64,000 nt of DNA, taken from the NCBI RefSeq assembly GCF_014196595.1, contig NZ_JACIEA010000004.1:1-64000 (forward strand), given 5' to 3'. The notes beneath the pieces are model-generated. The model had not been told where the DNA came from, ran no database searches, and saw nothing but the letters and a program-made list of their open reading frames with translations. This document shows positions 9,401 to 16,384 of the stretch, in pieces. This DNA is from Sphingorhabdus rigui (GTDB lineage: Bacteria > Pseudomonadota > Alphaproteobacteria > Sphingomonadales > Sphingomonadaceae). Position numbers and translations under genes: made by a program. Every line of letters begins with the position of its first letter. The first letter of the stretch is position 1.

Positions 9401-12254
9401 TCAGCGCCGCGCTGGATTCGGAATCCACCGTCCCAAGCAAGAAAATATAACCAGTGGTGGCGCCGGTATCGATTGTGACGTGTTCACTCAAGGTGACCTT
9501 GCCGCTTGCCGTGATGTTGCCACCCAGGCCCTGCGCCGCGACGCTGGTACCATTAAACTCACCACCAATAGCCGTCAGGTTGCCGCGTAAAATCGTCCGG
9601 TTAACGCCAGTCGTGGTCAAGGTAATCGAGGCAGAGTTACCGCCGTTGTCGAGCCCGGTGCCGCCAGCGCCAGGCGTGTCATCGCGCTGCGGTTGCCCGC
9701 CCGATGTCGTAATGGCACCGACCGAGACGTTGCCACCCGAGGAGCTAATGGAAACAGTAGCCGCGTTACTACCATCGGCCACGTCGTTCGCAGCGCCAGT
9801 CGTCGTAACGTTGTTCAGCGTAACGCCGAGGGCACCGGCGACAGTGACCGACCCCGAAGTCGTACCTGTGTTCGCAATGGCCGTGGTCGTAATATTCGCG
9901 CCAGCGGCCGCAGTAACGGCTCCGGTGGTTGATGTAATGCTGACATTACCGCCCTGTGTGGCAATCGACGTGGCAATAGTCACGGAAGTTGCCGAAATCG
10001 ACACCAGTCCGCTGGCCTGGCCGGCGTCGCCACCCTGACCCGTGATTGCCTGCGCACTCACACCCAAAGTGATGGCGTTCGCCGCGCTGGTCAGCGTGAT
10101 GGAGCCGCCGCCCGTAACCGTATTGAATACGGTGTCGCGGGTGATGTTATTGATCCGGATAAAGCCGGGTTTGTCGGCTGAAAGCGTTACGTTTCCGGCG
10201 ACCGAAAAGGCGCCCGTCAAATCAATGTTGCCGTCAGAGCCGAGGGGGGTGGTAATCGACACCGCACCTAGCGACGTAAATGCCGACGTGCTGGTGACGC
10301 TGCCCGCCACTTCGATAGTGGCGCCACCCGTACCGGCGCTAATCGCCTTTAATTCGGTATTGCCAGTGCCCTTTAGGTTGATCGATCCGGTGCCCCCAGA
10401 AGTCGCGGTGACCCCTGCAGAAAATATATTGGATGCATTTGATGCCACGACGTTGCTGGCTGTGGCGGATGTAGTCAGCGTCGCGAGTGTCTTGGATTCA
10501 ACATAGCCACTGAGCGCAATACCACTCACTGCACTAACCGTAAGTCCCTTGGAAAGTAGACGAATGTTGTTGGCTGCGTTGAGTGATACCGTACCCGAAG
10601 CAGTCGCGCTGGAGCCGTCTGCCGTTCGGCCGGCTTCAAGCGTTAGGCCACCGGACAGGGCGAGGATATTGGCATTGATGGTAACGTTGTTTGCGGCCCG
10701 CAGCGTCAGGTCATTGGAGGTAACCCAACTGATATCGCTGGCAACGGTGATATTGCCAGCTTCTGCATCGGCGGATGACCCCGTGGTCACCACAACATTG
10801 CTAGCGTCAAGAAGGTTACGGATGGTCGATACGGTGAGGATGGATCCCGACGCCGAGGCGTTTGTACCGGTTACGCCCGTGTCCGAACCAGCCGCCTGGA
10901 TCGTAAGATTATTTGGATCAAGCAGCAGCGTACCTGTCTTGCCAGCGGCTGCACGCAGATCAACGGACCCTGTGAAATCAAGCAATTGCTTGCCCGACAC
11001 TTCGACGGAACCGCCGTCGCCGCTGTTCGCGCCGCCGCGCGCAGAAATGTTGCCCGCAAACTGGGTATTTTTATCCGACCATATAACGACATTACCGCCG
11101 TTCCCGGCGGTCAGAGCGTCAGCCTTGATCGAGGCGCCCGCATCCACCGTGGTGGTGCGGGCATTTAGAAGATCGGGCGACGCCCCTTGGAAGCCACCGC
11201 CAATGTCCACCACACCGCCGCCGGTGCTGCCCGACGCATCGACCAATGCGTCGCTGCCCACGAACACATCGCCGCCAGTTATCGCGATTTGGCCGCCAGC
11301 GCCCGAGAGATTTTGAGATGAAATTGCGCCAGTTGCTTCAACACGGCCGGTTGCACCGCCCGCAATCGCAATCGATCCGCTTTCAATCTTTCCACCGGCA
11401 ACAATCCGGCTCGTTACGCCGTCACCGGCGTCAACAATAGCCTGCGCCTGCTGCACATTGGACGCGATGGCGCCATCCATAAGCCGCCGCTCGGACGACA
11501 GCGTCATGATGACACGTCCATCCGGCGCCGCAATCAAGCCGCGGTTTTCGATCAGTTGATCGACAAGGGCCGGATTAACTTGAACCGAGATAAGGTTGTT
11601 GCCCGCAACGTCCAGCGTAACGCCTTGCCCGCCAGCGAAAGCGACCGTGCCCATCTGGGCAAAAATAATGCCTTCATTGCGTACAGTAGGCGCGAGCAAA
11701 GCCGCATAACCGTTTACAACAATTTCGCCCTGATTGACGACCGCGCCCTTAATGCCGTTGCTCTTGAAGTCGTAGCGGCCAGCCTGAAAATCTTCGTCTG
11801 AGAGCGTTAATGTGCTTGCAACAAGACCGGCGGCATTGATCCGGCTACCGACGCCAAAAACAATCCCGCGCGGGTTCAGGAGGAAAATTTGGCCGTTCGA
11901 CGTCAGCGAACCAAAAATCTTACTGGCGTCATCGCTCGCCACGCGGTTGAGCGTGACGGATCCGCTGTCTGGTAACACAAAATTGACGCTCGAACCCGAG
12001 CCGATGTCAAATGTATTCCAGTTAATGACCGCCTTATTGGTCGACTGGTTGATAACCATCTTCGAGGCCGACTGCGAAATGGTGGCATCACCCGCGGTGA
12101 CGGATCCACCTGTTGGCAGGTCTTCAGCATTGGCTGGACAGCCCAAAACCAGAGTGATCGCGCTGCCCGCGAGGAACAGTTTCCTCAGTCTTGTTGGCAC
12201 AGCCTGACCTGGGTTAAGCGTGATGGATCGTTGCAACATATTCATTCCAGACAT
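1..12254 (-). CDS. Giant two-partner secretion exoprotein (TpsA, filamentous haemagglutinin type), partial
   Basis: A secreted beta-helical adhesin-like protein, expected to cross the outer membrane through the TpsB encoded just upstream. I read the minus-strand frame at the N-terminus, near 3.0, 6.0 and 9.0 kb and at the left edge. It is the same frame throughout, so at least 4,084 codons with no stop in the window. The N-terminus has a long signal region ending in a likely ANA-E cleavage site. The TPS/haemagglutination domain follows (about residues 45-200), with the hallmark FLLNPRGIVFG and SRINAAGLVAST. The rest is Gly/Ala/Ser/Thr/Asn-rich imperfect repeats, essentially without cysteine. 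The ATG at 12254 overlaps the tpsB stop (TGATG), so translation is probably coupled; ATGs at 12245 and 12239 are alternatives. The C-terminus lies outside the window, so any anchoring domain is unknown. Confidence 0.93.
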   Translation of the reverse strand, partial: MSGMNMLQRSITLNPGQAVPTRLRKLFLAGSAITLVLGCPANAEDLPTGGSVTAGDATISQSASKMVINQSTNKAVINWNTFDIGSGSSVNFVLPDSGSVTLNRVASDDASKIFGSLTSNGQIFLLNPRGIVFGVGSRINAAGLVASTLTLSDEDFQAGRYDFKSNGIKGAVVNQGEIVVNGYAALLAPTVRNEGIIFAQMGTVAFAGGQGVTLDVAGNNLISVQVNPALVDQLIENRGLIAAPDGRVIMTLSSERRLMDGAIASNVQQAQAIVDAGDGVTSRIVAGGKIESGSIAIAGGATGRVEATGAISSQNLSGAGGQIAITGGDVFVGSDALVDASGSTGGGVVDIGGGFQGASPDLLNARTTTVDAGASIKADALTAGNGGNVVIWSDKNTQFAGNISARGGANSGDGGSVEVSGKQLLDFTGSVDLRAAAGKTGTLLLDPNNLTIQAAGSDTGVTGTNASASGSILTVSTIRNLLDASNVVVTTGSSADAEAGNITVASDISWVTSNDLTLRAANNVTINANILALSGGLTLEAGRTADGSSATASGTVSLNAANNIRLLSKGLTVSAVSGIALSGYVESKTLATLTTSATASNVVASNASNIFSAGVTATSGGTGSINLKGTGNTELKAISAGTGGATIEVAGSVTSTSAFTSLGAVSITTPLGSDGNIDLTGAFSVAGNVTLSADKPGFIRINNITRDTVFNTVTGGGSITLTSAANAITLGVSAQAITGQGGDAGQASGLVSISATSVTIATSIATQGGNVSITSTTGAVTAAAGANITTTAIANTGTTSGSVTVAGALGVTLNNVTTTGAANDVADGSNAATVSISSSGGNVSVGAITTSGGQPQRDDTPGAGGTGLDNGGNSASITLTTTGVNRTILRGNLTAIGGEFNGTSVAAQGLGGNITASGKVTLSEHVTIDTGATTGYIFLLGTVDSESSAALKALTLRAGAGSVRLGGAVGQTAALYSLDVTSAVTTDIFASLKTDGSTNISGRTTGVRIATSSKLNIGNVTTQADNTAVVIDTSGGNGEFTLNNGVFTTIATEMRAPVTFTRGTGQIYLNSTLFSTAGEYNNLTFNTVSGTGGAVTVVSTIGGGTSGSTTALGDISLSSLSNLSFAGNISAKSVVSLGGTGTINLAGTQFYYGAGGLQLATSSASGGALSIGGAVTLSLSGAPVLLRSTNAAMTLNGAADITTSAGAVTIYSGGQLVIDRGNSISSTGGAITLTGLGGINQTSYNDSFIDAGSGKIRFYGGGNNIDMRGVTTSTDTDSGGTPAIWINDANTVNIRSVTSGGTFQVGAVAGVGVVAPSQGALANSALRLMQSGMRLRTAQKLTFTSAADETGNSFVVSGTLANGTTVQETISGGLPGTVETTNLFKTIDSVVATGTTSGNVSVGLSVNDAIGDSLAQVTSNSGTAGAFNIVTLSAASTNAITISSTANTIDLLSNFAVGSSLTIGAKGRTAGMALSGNVTATSVSLKTGGGALILGDYNITSTTGSIELQGSGLTQGANSTISSADQVIISGFDYVNGINTNPAVYDVTLLGNIVARRTSDALYFRGVNNLILGNVVTGTSAATRGGILFGDNQSYSSRRIAGTVTQAANTAIDVSYIQGVLNNNSGIAPAFNLSNAGNEIKEIGNFLAYNSFYVFDKDSAANGLTLTSSNNAWSNNSKQVVYWTNGALNLNGQSTTGAKVTLIGSSITNTGGGETRSQVSDVVLQANGGAITLASGGWMQADTSAAGGAQIVYQSASNVQLGVSRASSSGNSGLQFGTLEVSGAVAASQTTAAAAPGALTIVGGSAASTNTGRVAISSTGDDSGRTFTITGTDVLGRTQTETVTGTNAGSASGSKYFATVTGVAYTAGGATTVVAGWAKETISGNLTQTNYIDAYKLTGEVGGAMTLSNTSNNFSVINDLKSVGDLQLYTQGRSSLVTVSGAVTSTTGSVFIKGNSSLTVANTGSVTTSAASKDITLQAAEGDTGRTLSIQGSISAGGNALLQSWGYLDNSGLGTVTAAGTVTLESGKNQSTTAQNYRTMNLGAAITAGSTITGTAYGTLTLTGAMTSAGNISLTSGLYYVNTTNQAGQAMNINGAITSTATAGTITLNAGGAFSNNAAGVITASGAQGGVVITAGKGVNLVAASSTYDITLSGNVTSGTGGIQFHSSKAITQSGASVLTSTGAVSGQSAGGSAGGSATAPAARASVTFNNNNNVASIGPFYVAAGIAATPATFTFRNVAGLLLSGDIKTSDGAITLTAVNGALNLAGFGVSAGELATAGSNIVLSGRGITQNGGTISATGSLNGTTPSNGTNGGTILLTGNDGIAASAITLSGTLATANTTSTAITVRGTTSLMLPNVTTAGGLILGDNSFAITGNVTQAQNSVIQAASLNIGTATNAIGGSVVLANLNKIDTLNLSNVTNVEGTQYDLDINDTTGGLTIAGAQTSSGGIRIATAKSTGAVGTLVIGANNITASGDISLAGETISQSSGSSINADGSGVASMGGTITVSGGGGTNAITLGGTITTDSDSASAIVVRSAANATLNIVSATAGGVSLGVSGGALSGAVTQSATTGIISAATIYGNAGSVTANNTRIDNLGAFITTGALTITDSGGAGGAAAGLTFTGNVTAGAGSQIETTDGALRLVATTLNAAGVDLVLKGVGVSQTSASKVYATTAQITAGAGSIDLSSMLNDFTGQVTLTASGAAASIGDINGLSLNSLTGKLAVTTSITAIAGTQLVLTPENLTTTSGNIYFQSRDGNLTTPGLLTTTTGNVTLIGNFVTGSNGTVQVNQTITTGSGAVTVSADKEVILSKSVLSTSGNMTISGATVTHSTGSLNDILNLRTGSAGSINVTASGAGGLVMGQYFYYQAGTGAINVTSGGTVDLSNMTSSGVLTVSAVGQVQQVGLGSSIAVDALSVKTRNNGAISLANVSNNVAYVKLASRNAADTAAGSGAISYYDTNGMSVSQIQSTGTVMLTSGGVIDTDATNVLGSGLVEATNLTIKTLSNAGAGVILTNGSNDIGTLNVSVRNATDTASAGSTATENTTTGAGGSVRVSDTNGFVVGSLQTGASAILSAGDAVTQTGAIIVSKLGLTGAGRFTLNLANAQSAPLNQISTFASSATGAVVLTTNTALTIGSVNPTGITTGGAAITITSPSIDASSTTIDTRSASNVVTSGVVTLTTTGTGSAGNLVVGNIITTGASAAASSDGQGGNAGNITLTASGSSLTVSGAIGARAGAADGSGAAGIDGTVKLIAAAGQVLQANGSGTNAINAGGLLVDAGLAVTLLDTGNNISRLSGRVSGTGEEFKFASSNAFAINGGTAASLGWTGLATSGGNITLLATGAATVLENITTRGGGLTAVNLASLDSSLADISTAGDVTYASGAYKAGGAISIQTTGALTTGAVTSAGDTTASSATGNSISLVAGGTLTSGALTSKGAGAAAGNVSLQGALIRMAGNINAGVDQGTSAISGGDVSFTGPVVLTNSDRTITTGVGNGSISFSGTVNSDSAARNLSLTAGTGSISFVGNVGTTAALNSVVVSSANNVTFSGNMAAAGFTQSAGTGTSLFSGTTTLGGAFSFTGNALTINGALSSAGAMAVANAGTFTTAAAGDVTAAGGLSQTGTGSSRIAGDITTTASNINFATAVVVTGNVAMGSANGNINFSGLLDGDGSATPANLTLGSGTGNVTFSTKVGSLATLSALGINTTGLASATDTIQVGSFAINAALTLPAGSATLLANVTTATTQVYNTALNVGANINLTGTQISTGGTVSGGGNFALTITGNAVLGNASDTLDNITGLQALTVTGDTLINTGVITTRGGQTYTGNATLGNATALSTTDNGTVLFSGTMNGTKNLTISTGSGNVTLTGAVGGTTRLAALTLVSTGATTFGSSVKASSLSASNSGTVFVGGDIDTTGVQGYNGSLVLNADATLIGTNISFGQKIDSDAELTKRALTVTGSGVTTFSGIVGGTVALASLTVNGGGTALLNGSAVTTSGAQSYADVVTVGASSTLTGTDISFGQTIDGGVTAGALTVTGSGVTTFTGAIGSTTPLASLTVNGGGTALLNGGAVTTSGAQSYADAV

Positions 12255-13852
12255 CAAAAGCTCAGCCGCGCGCTGATCCATGTTTTCATATTATTATCAA
12301 ATGCATCCGGCGCGCGGATTGGCCGCCCGACGGATGCGTCAATCGTTAGCCCTGGCAGGGGGCGCCAAGACGCGCCCACACCCACACCAAGCAGTCGAGT
12401 GGGGCGGTTGGCCGCCGCGCCATAGACTTTACCGAAATCATAAAAGGTGGACGCAGTCAGCGTCGGCGCGAAACTGTGCTCAAATGCAATGCGGCCGTTT
12501 ACACCAGACCGACCGGACACATCCTCATCGTTGCTAAACGCTGCAACGCCACTTGTTCCGTTAATCATCAGCAACTGCGACGGATCTAGCTTTGCCGTGG
12601 CCACCTGCCCACTGACGCGCCATATAATCGCGTCTTTTTTGGTTAAGTTTTGACGACGGTTTAAGTAACCCGATACTCGGAGATGGCCCCCTTGCCCGGC
12701 TGTACGCCCTGACAGAACGTTAATGCCCAACGCCGACGTGCCCCCAGCCAAAACCTTATCTGCAGACGTGACGTCGATGGCCGCTGAAACAAAAACCAAG
12801 GACCTCTTGGTCGTCAAAGTCACCACACGATCCGAAAAGGACCGATAGCCACCCTCGATGCTGAACATCACGGCAGCATCAAACTGGAGCACTACGGGGT
12901 AACGCAAACCGAAGATCGCAGCCGCGCTGCTGCCCTTGATGTCGATGGGTGTATTCAAAAGATTATACCGCAGCCCGGACAGCGCGAGGTTCGCCGAAAG
13001 CCCATCACTTCCGATTGGCAAGCTATATCCCGCGCGGCCATAGAGAACGCCGCGCGAAGCCAAGGCCGTCATCGAGAGCTCGTCGCCGAACATTGCGATT
13101 GGGTGGGCGCTCGCACTTAGCATTATGCGTTCCTGGCCGGAACGCGCGGAGCCGGACCCGTCAACCACCACGCCAAATGACTGCGCAGGATCAAGTACGG
13201 GCACAACCACAACCGACGACGTACCGTCGGACGCGCCAGCACGAAGTACCGCTTGGTAATCAGTACCGGGAAGCTGATTGAGTAAAAGCGTCCCACGTTC
13301 GATACGGCGCAGATTGAGATTATCGCCAGACTTTAAGCCTGCGCCGACAAACTGCTGTATCCGCCCCTGCTCTTGGCCGCTAACTGATCCGTCAATTTCA
13401 ATTTTATCGAGACGACTTTCCACGATTTGAATGCGGACAATGCCGCCAACGACATCTTGCTCTGGAACAACGGCCCGCGCGACATAACTCTGATCTTGGT
13501 AAAATTTGGCTATTAAATCAGCGGCATATTGGAGCTCTGCTAAAGTCAGCCCCTGCCCAACAAAACTTTGCAAAACGGGCGCGAGAGTATCTGCCGGAAA
13601 CACCTTATTACCATCGAATGAAAATCCGGACACAACGATTGTCGGACCCTCTGCCTTAGCAGGCTCTACCACCGTGACTTCTGGGCGCACCTTCACCGAC
13701 TGCTGAGGAATTGCCTGTGGCTCTGTCTGCCTCAGTATCTGCGCACCAACATTATCGGGCTGCAACTGTGCATGGGCCTCGGAAACACCAGCCAAGACAA
13801 TCCAAAGACCGACCGCTGCCACAGTGAACTTTTTCAAATCTCTGAGCATCAT
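12254..13852 (-). CDS. TpsB outer-membrane transporter (ShlB/FhaC/HecB family)
   Basis: A 16-stranded Omp85-superfamily barrel that secretes the TpsA encoded directly downstream. The N-terminus is a signal peptide (LKKFTVAAVGLWIVLAG, cleaved near AHA-Q). A POTRA-like region follows (about residues 50-180; VSGFSFDGNKVF, GGIVRIQIVESRLDKIEI), then a long beta-barrel ending in the typical C-terminal phenylalanine (SARLSF). The length of about 533 residues is normal for the family. I place the start at the paired ATGs 13852/13849 because AAGGGA lies 3-6 bases upstream and the signal peptide begins there; an in-frame ATG at 13906 would add 18 unlikely residues. It lies 50 bases after sapC and its stop overlaps the tpsA start. 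Confidence 0.92.
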   Translation of the reverse strand: MMLRDLKKFTVAAVGLWIVLAGVSEAHAQLQPDNVGAQILRQTEPQAIPQQSVKVRPEVTVVEPAKAEGPTIVVSGFSFDGNKVFPADTLAPVLQSFVGQGLTLAELQYAADLIAKFYQDQSYVARAVVPEQDVVGGIVRIQIVESRLDKIEIDGSVSGQEQGRIQQFVGAGLKSGDNLNLRRIERGTLLLNQLPGTDYQAVLRAGASDGTSSVVVVPVLDPAQSFGVVVDGSGSARSGQERIMLSASAHPIAMFGDELSMTALASRGVLYGRAGYSLPIGSDGLSANLALSGLRYNLLNTPIDIKGSSAAAIFGLRYPVVLQFDAAVMFSIEGGYRSFSDRVVTLTTKRSLVFVSAAIDVTSADKVLAGGTSALGINVLSGRTAGQGGHLRVSGYLNRRQNLTKKDAIIWRVSGQVATAKLDPSQLLMINGTSGVAAFSNDEDVSGRSGVNGRIAFEHSFAPTLTASTFYDFGKVYGAAANRPTRLLGVGVGASWRPLPGLTIDASVGRPIRAPDAFDNNMKTWISARLSF

Positions 13853-13902
13853 GGGTCCCTTGGCACAAATGTCTTGTAGAGCTGGTGGATACGGCACGCG
13901 GG

Positions 13903-14649
13903 TCAAACCGGCTTAGTTTGCAACGTGAAAATGTCGGACACGACGCCCAGTGAGACTTGGTGCATGTGGATGAGACGCAGCGCGCCGCTCTGATTAAGTG
14001 CCGCAAGCGTTTTGGCGGGAAGCGCGTTTAGCTTTTCATCTGTCACCATCTTAAAGCCACGATAAACAGACGGCTGCTGGTCACCTTCGCGCTGGATTGT
14101 GAACTCACCTTCAGTCAGCAGGTCATGCTTTACCAGCAGGTCCACAAATGCGGTGGTCTGCAACGCGGCAACTTCGAACTGCTCGCAGAAGTTCAAAATG
14201 GACTTGCAGCGCTCGGAAGGCTCGGCACCGTCGAACAACGGTTCGCCATCATCGAACGCGCCTACGAGGTCGGACGTGGGGTCCACGCACAGGGATAGCG
14301 TGTCTTCACCTGGCTCAAGGCGTGCTAACAGGAACGGGTACCGCCGCGCATATGCGGGGATGTACATTTCCGCGTTAAACGCGCCATCGTCGGCCACATA
14401 TACGTTCGCGCCCTCGTTCAGTCCCATGAGCGCCAACGGCACAGGCACGTCTGCAGATGAAAAAATGATCGGAAAGGAACGCTGCGCCTTTGCGAACTCT
14501 TCTGTCGTCAGCGGCACCGCGTGCTGGTTCGCCATCCATGACGCCTTGTCCGTTGTCCGGGTACGCCACGTTTGGTGCACACCAGAATTCAGGGGCGTCA
14601 ACTCCCTGTAAAACAAAGGAAGTGTCTGGTTATCTTGCGTGGCAGTCAT
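13903..14649 (-). CDS. SapC family protein
   Basis: A 248-residue soluble protein with the full SapC-family layout (PF07277 type): FYRELTPLNS near the start, FPIIFSS and PLALMGLNEGANVYV around residues 60-85, YIPAYARRYPF around 95-105, a short acidic loop with DDGEPLFD, and LIHMHQVSLG near the end. The family was named after a gene linked to S-layer export, but its biochemical role is not settled. There is no signal peptide or membrane segment, so it should act in the cytoplasm. Here it is the first gene of an apparent sapC-tpsB-tpsA operon, which suggests a job in making or secreting the giant exoprotein; that is inference from position only. Confidence 0.85.
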   Translation of the reverse strand: MTATQDNQTLPLFYRELTPLNSGVHQTWRTRTTDKASWMANQHAVPLTTEEFAKAQRSFPIIFSSADVPVPLALMGLNEGANVYVADDGAFNAEMYIPAYARRYPFLLARLEPGEDTLSLCVDPTSDLVGAFDDGEPLFDGAEPSERCKSILNFCEQFEVAALQTTAFVDLLVKHDLLTEGEFTIQREGDQQPSVYRGFKMVTDEKLNALPAKTLAALNQSGALRLIHMHQVSLGVVSDIFTLQTKPV

Positions 14650-15289
14650 GTGAAAAATCCCGAGAATGTTACTTGGATAAAAATTTGATCAGCGAGCAGA
14701 AGTTTAATGCATTAAAAAACATGCATAAAAATACTGGCATATAACATGCCAAAACAGCCAGAGCGCCGCTTTGTCAAACATTTTTGGGGATAAGACACAA
14801 TTGATAACAAACGGCATTTGCCGCCAAAATTCCAGCTGCGCCGCCTTTCGAATATCTTCTGAGGAAATGGCAGAATTGATGATATTTGATCGATTGGCCG
14901 CAGGAAAAATGCATTTGCGAGTGGCAAATACATTGCGTGTGGATGTCCGGCGTTATCGGGAGTTTAGGGCCCCTGCATTTCCCTGTTTTTGGGCCAATAA
15001 CAGGGAATTTTTTATAAAGTGGGGTGTTTGACGCCGTTGGCGCGCCCGTAAGCTACTGCTTTATCATATATTTTATCCGCAATTCCCTGTTCCGCGACTT
15101 CAGGGAATTTAGTCGTGCGTTTCAGGGAATGCTTATCGCGCCATACAATTCTTGCGGCGAACTGTTGTGGGGGTGATCACATTCTGCTATAACATCTGCA
15201 GTCTGCGAGACTTGCGCGGCCGCCTTCGGGCGGGATTGTTCGAAAGCCCCTGACCCTCCAATCAAACCAGTGTTTAGGAAGGCCTCGCC
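14650..15289. other. Non-coding stretch between sapC and the DUF5681 gene
   Basis: I see no convincing gene here. The part next to sapC is AT-rich and should hold the promoter of the sapC-tpsB-tpsA operon; no clear -35/-10 pair stands out. The middle carries the CAGGGAAT repeat array. Near the right end is a small hairpin with a TTCG loop (CCGCC at 15220-15224, GGCGG at 15229-15233), and AGGAAGG lies 7 bases before the DUF5681 start. Confidence 0.6.
14978..15130. repeat. Palindromic CAGGGAAT repeat array
   Basis: Five copies of an 8-9 base motif lie in 153 bases. Two form inverted pairs with 11-base loops: TTTCCCTGTT (14978-14987) with AACAGGGAA (14999-15007), and AATTCCCTG (15081-15089) with CAGGGAATT (15101-15109). 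A fifth single copy is at 15123-15130. I recall similar motif clusters in intergenic and mobile-element-rich regions of other alphaproteobacteria, but their role is not known to me. Confidence 0.75.
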
Positions 15290-16084
15290 ATGTCCAAATC
15301 GTCACGCCAGAAATCTATCAATCCCAATTATGAGGTCGGCTACGGTCGGCCGCCAGTCGCTACCCAATTTCCACCCAAGACGTCAGGCAACCCACGCGGC
15401 CGTCCGCCAAAGGCGAAGGCGAAGGGGCAGCCAAAACCCGACACCACCAGCGGGCTCAGTGCCGTCCAGAGGGCCGTGCTCCATGTCGGAGACGCTCTGG
15501 TTGAGGTCCGGCGTGGCGGGCGCACAGTCAAGATGACACAGCATGAGGCTGTCGTGGAGGGGCTCGCGGTAGCGGCGCGACAGGGCCATGTCCGCGCGGC
15601 GCAAATCTTCATCCAAATGTACAGTGAAGCGGAGGCGGAGGATCGGCGGCAGAGCATTAATGTGAACGAAAGCTGGGAACTAGCGCTTCAGATCGCGGCA
15701 AGTCTTCGCGCGGCAAAGCGTGATGGGCCGGACCGTAAAGAGTTAACGCCGCCCATGGCGAACATCGAAGGCGCTGCAGCGGAGTGGGCGGATGCGATGC
15801 GCCCGAGTGAGGCGCCTCAGACACCTAGTATTCAACCGAATGGGCATCGCAACACTCCTCCCGATAGCGAGTGCGTGGGCGCGGCCTTGCTAAAACCTCT
15901 GCCCACGCCGCCTTCAGATGCGCCGGCCTACGCCGAGGCATCCAGTCTCCCGACACCGGCGGCGCGGGTTCAGCCCATTGTGCGCGAAGCGCCCGCGACC
16001 AAAGCTGTTGCGCGCCGCTATGGTGACCCACTCATCCCCGATCGCCGGCCAATTAAGGCGGGCGGGTGGGCGCTCAGTGGCTAG
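15290..16084 (+). CDS. DUF5681 domain-containing protein
   Basis: A 264-residue protein. Residues 15-45 carry the DUF5681 signature (GYGRPP, then TQFPPKTSGNPRGRPPK), followed by a basic stretch and a helical region (to about residue 120). The remaining half is Pro/Ala-rich and low in complexity. The family has no established function that I know of; it is often seen beside integrases and phage-like genes, and here it sits beside a recombinase and an XRE regulator. The start is supported by AGGAAGG at a normal distance. Its 3' end overlaps the convergent XRE gene by 11 bases, next to a 13-base G run. Confidence 0.75.
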   Translation: MSKSSRQKSINPNYEVGYGRPPVATQFPPKTSGNPRGRPPKAKAKGQPKPDTTSGLSAVQRAVLHVGDALVEVRRGGRTVKMTQHEAVVEGLAVAARQGHVRAAQIFIQMYSEAEAEDRRQSINVNESWELALQIAASLRAAKRDGPDRKELTPPMANIEGAAAEWADAMRPSEAPQTPSIQPNGHRNTPPDSECVGAALLKPLPTPPSDAPAYAEASSLPTPAARVQPIVREAPATKAVARRYGDPLIPDRRPIKAGGWALSG

Positions 16085-16325
16085 CGGGGGGGGGGGGGCG
16101 CACCCTAATGCCTGGACCGTCATCGGGGGTGCCGATAAACTCGATGCCGGCGGCCTCGAGGGCGGACTGAATTTTTGTTAATGTCGAGGCGTTAGCCGAA
16201 GGCACCCCATTCTCTTGCTCGATGGATACAATGGTCCTGCGCGCGACACCTGATTGAATGGCCAAGTTCTCCGCCGACCAACCCACGGCATGCCTTGCGG
16301 CTCGAATTTGACTACTGACAAGCAC
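16074..16325 (-). CDS. XRE-type helix-turn-helix regulator
   Basis: A small DNA-binding protein of 83 residues. The helix-turn-helix is residues 7-40 (RAARHAVGWSAENLAIQSGV, then RRTIVSIEQENG), followed by the family's usual SALEAAGIEFIG and GPGIRVR tail. I take the GTG at 16325 as the start: GGAG lies 9 bases upstream and the fold begins right there; the ATG at 16382 would add a cysteine-rich stretch not seen in the family. It is divergent from the recombinase, with start codons only about 25-60 bases apart, so it probably controls both genes. The C-terminus is encoded by the C13 tract. Confidence 0.8.
   Translation of the reverse strand: MLVSSQIRAARHAVGWSAENLAIQSGVARRTIVSIEQENGVPSANASTLTKIQSALEAAGIEFIGTPDDGPGIRVRPPPPASH
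16086..16098. repeat. Run of 13 G residues (poly-C on the XRE coding strand)
   Basis: An uninterrupted G13 tract sits 1 base after the DUF5681 stop codon and inside the last codons of the convergent XRE gene, where it encodes the proline run before the end of the protein. Homopolymers of this length slip readily during replication. A change of one or two bases would alter only the last few XRE residues and its stop. Confidence 0.9.
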
Positions 16326-16384
16326 TTGACACTGCTCCAATATTGCGCATAATGAGCACTTATATGCACATTGAGCGAACATAT

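Noticed and set aside
12130-12254. Lipoprotein signal in the TpsA N-terminus (VLGC)
   Set aside because: The Cys is followed by a normal cleavage site (ANA-E) and TPS exoproteins are secreted, so lipidation is unlikely.
14771-15031. 86-codon plus-strand ORF in the gap before the DUF5681 gene
   Set aside because: Its C-terminal part is a translation of the CAGGGAAT repeats, it has no recognised domain and no ribosome site.
15205-15255. Possible tRNA-like segment with a TTCG hairpin and GTTCGAAAG
   Set aside because: No acceptor, D or anticodon stems can be completed around it; it is just a small hairpin.
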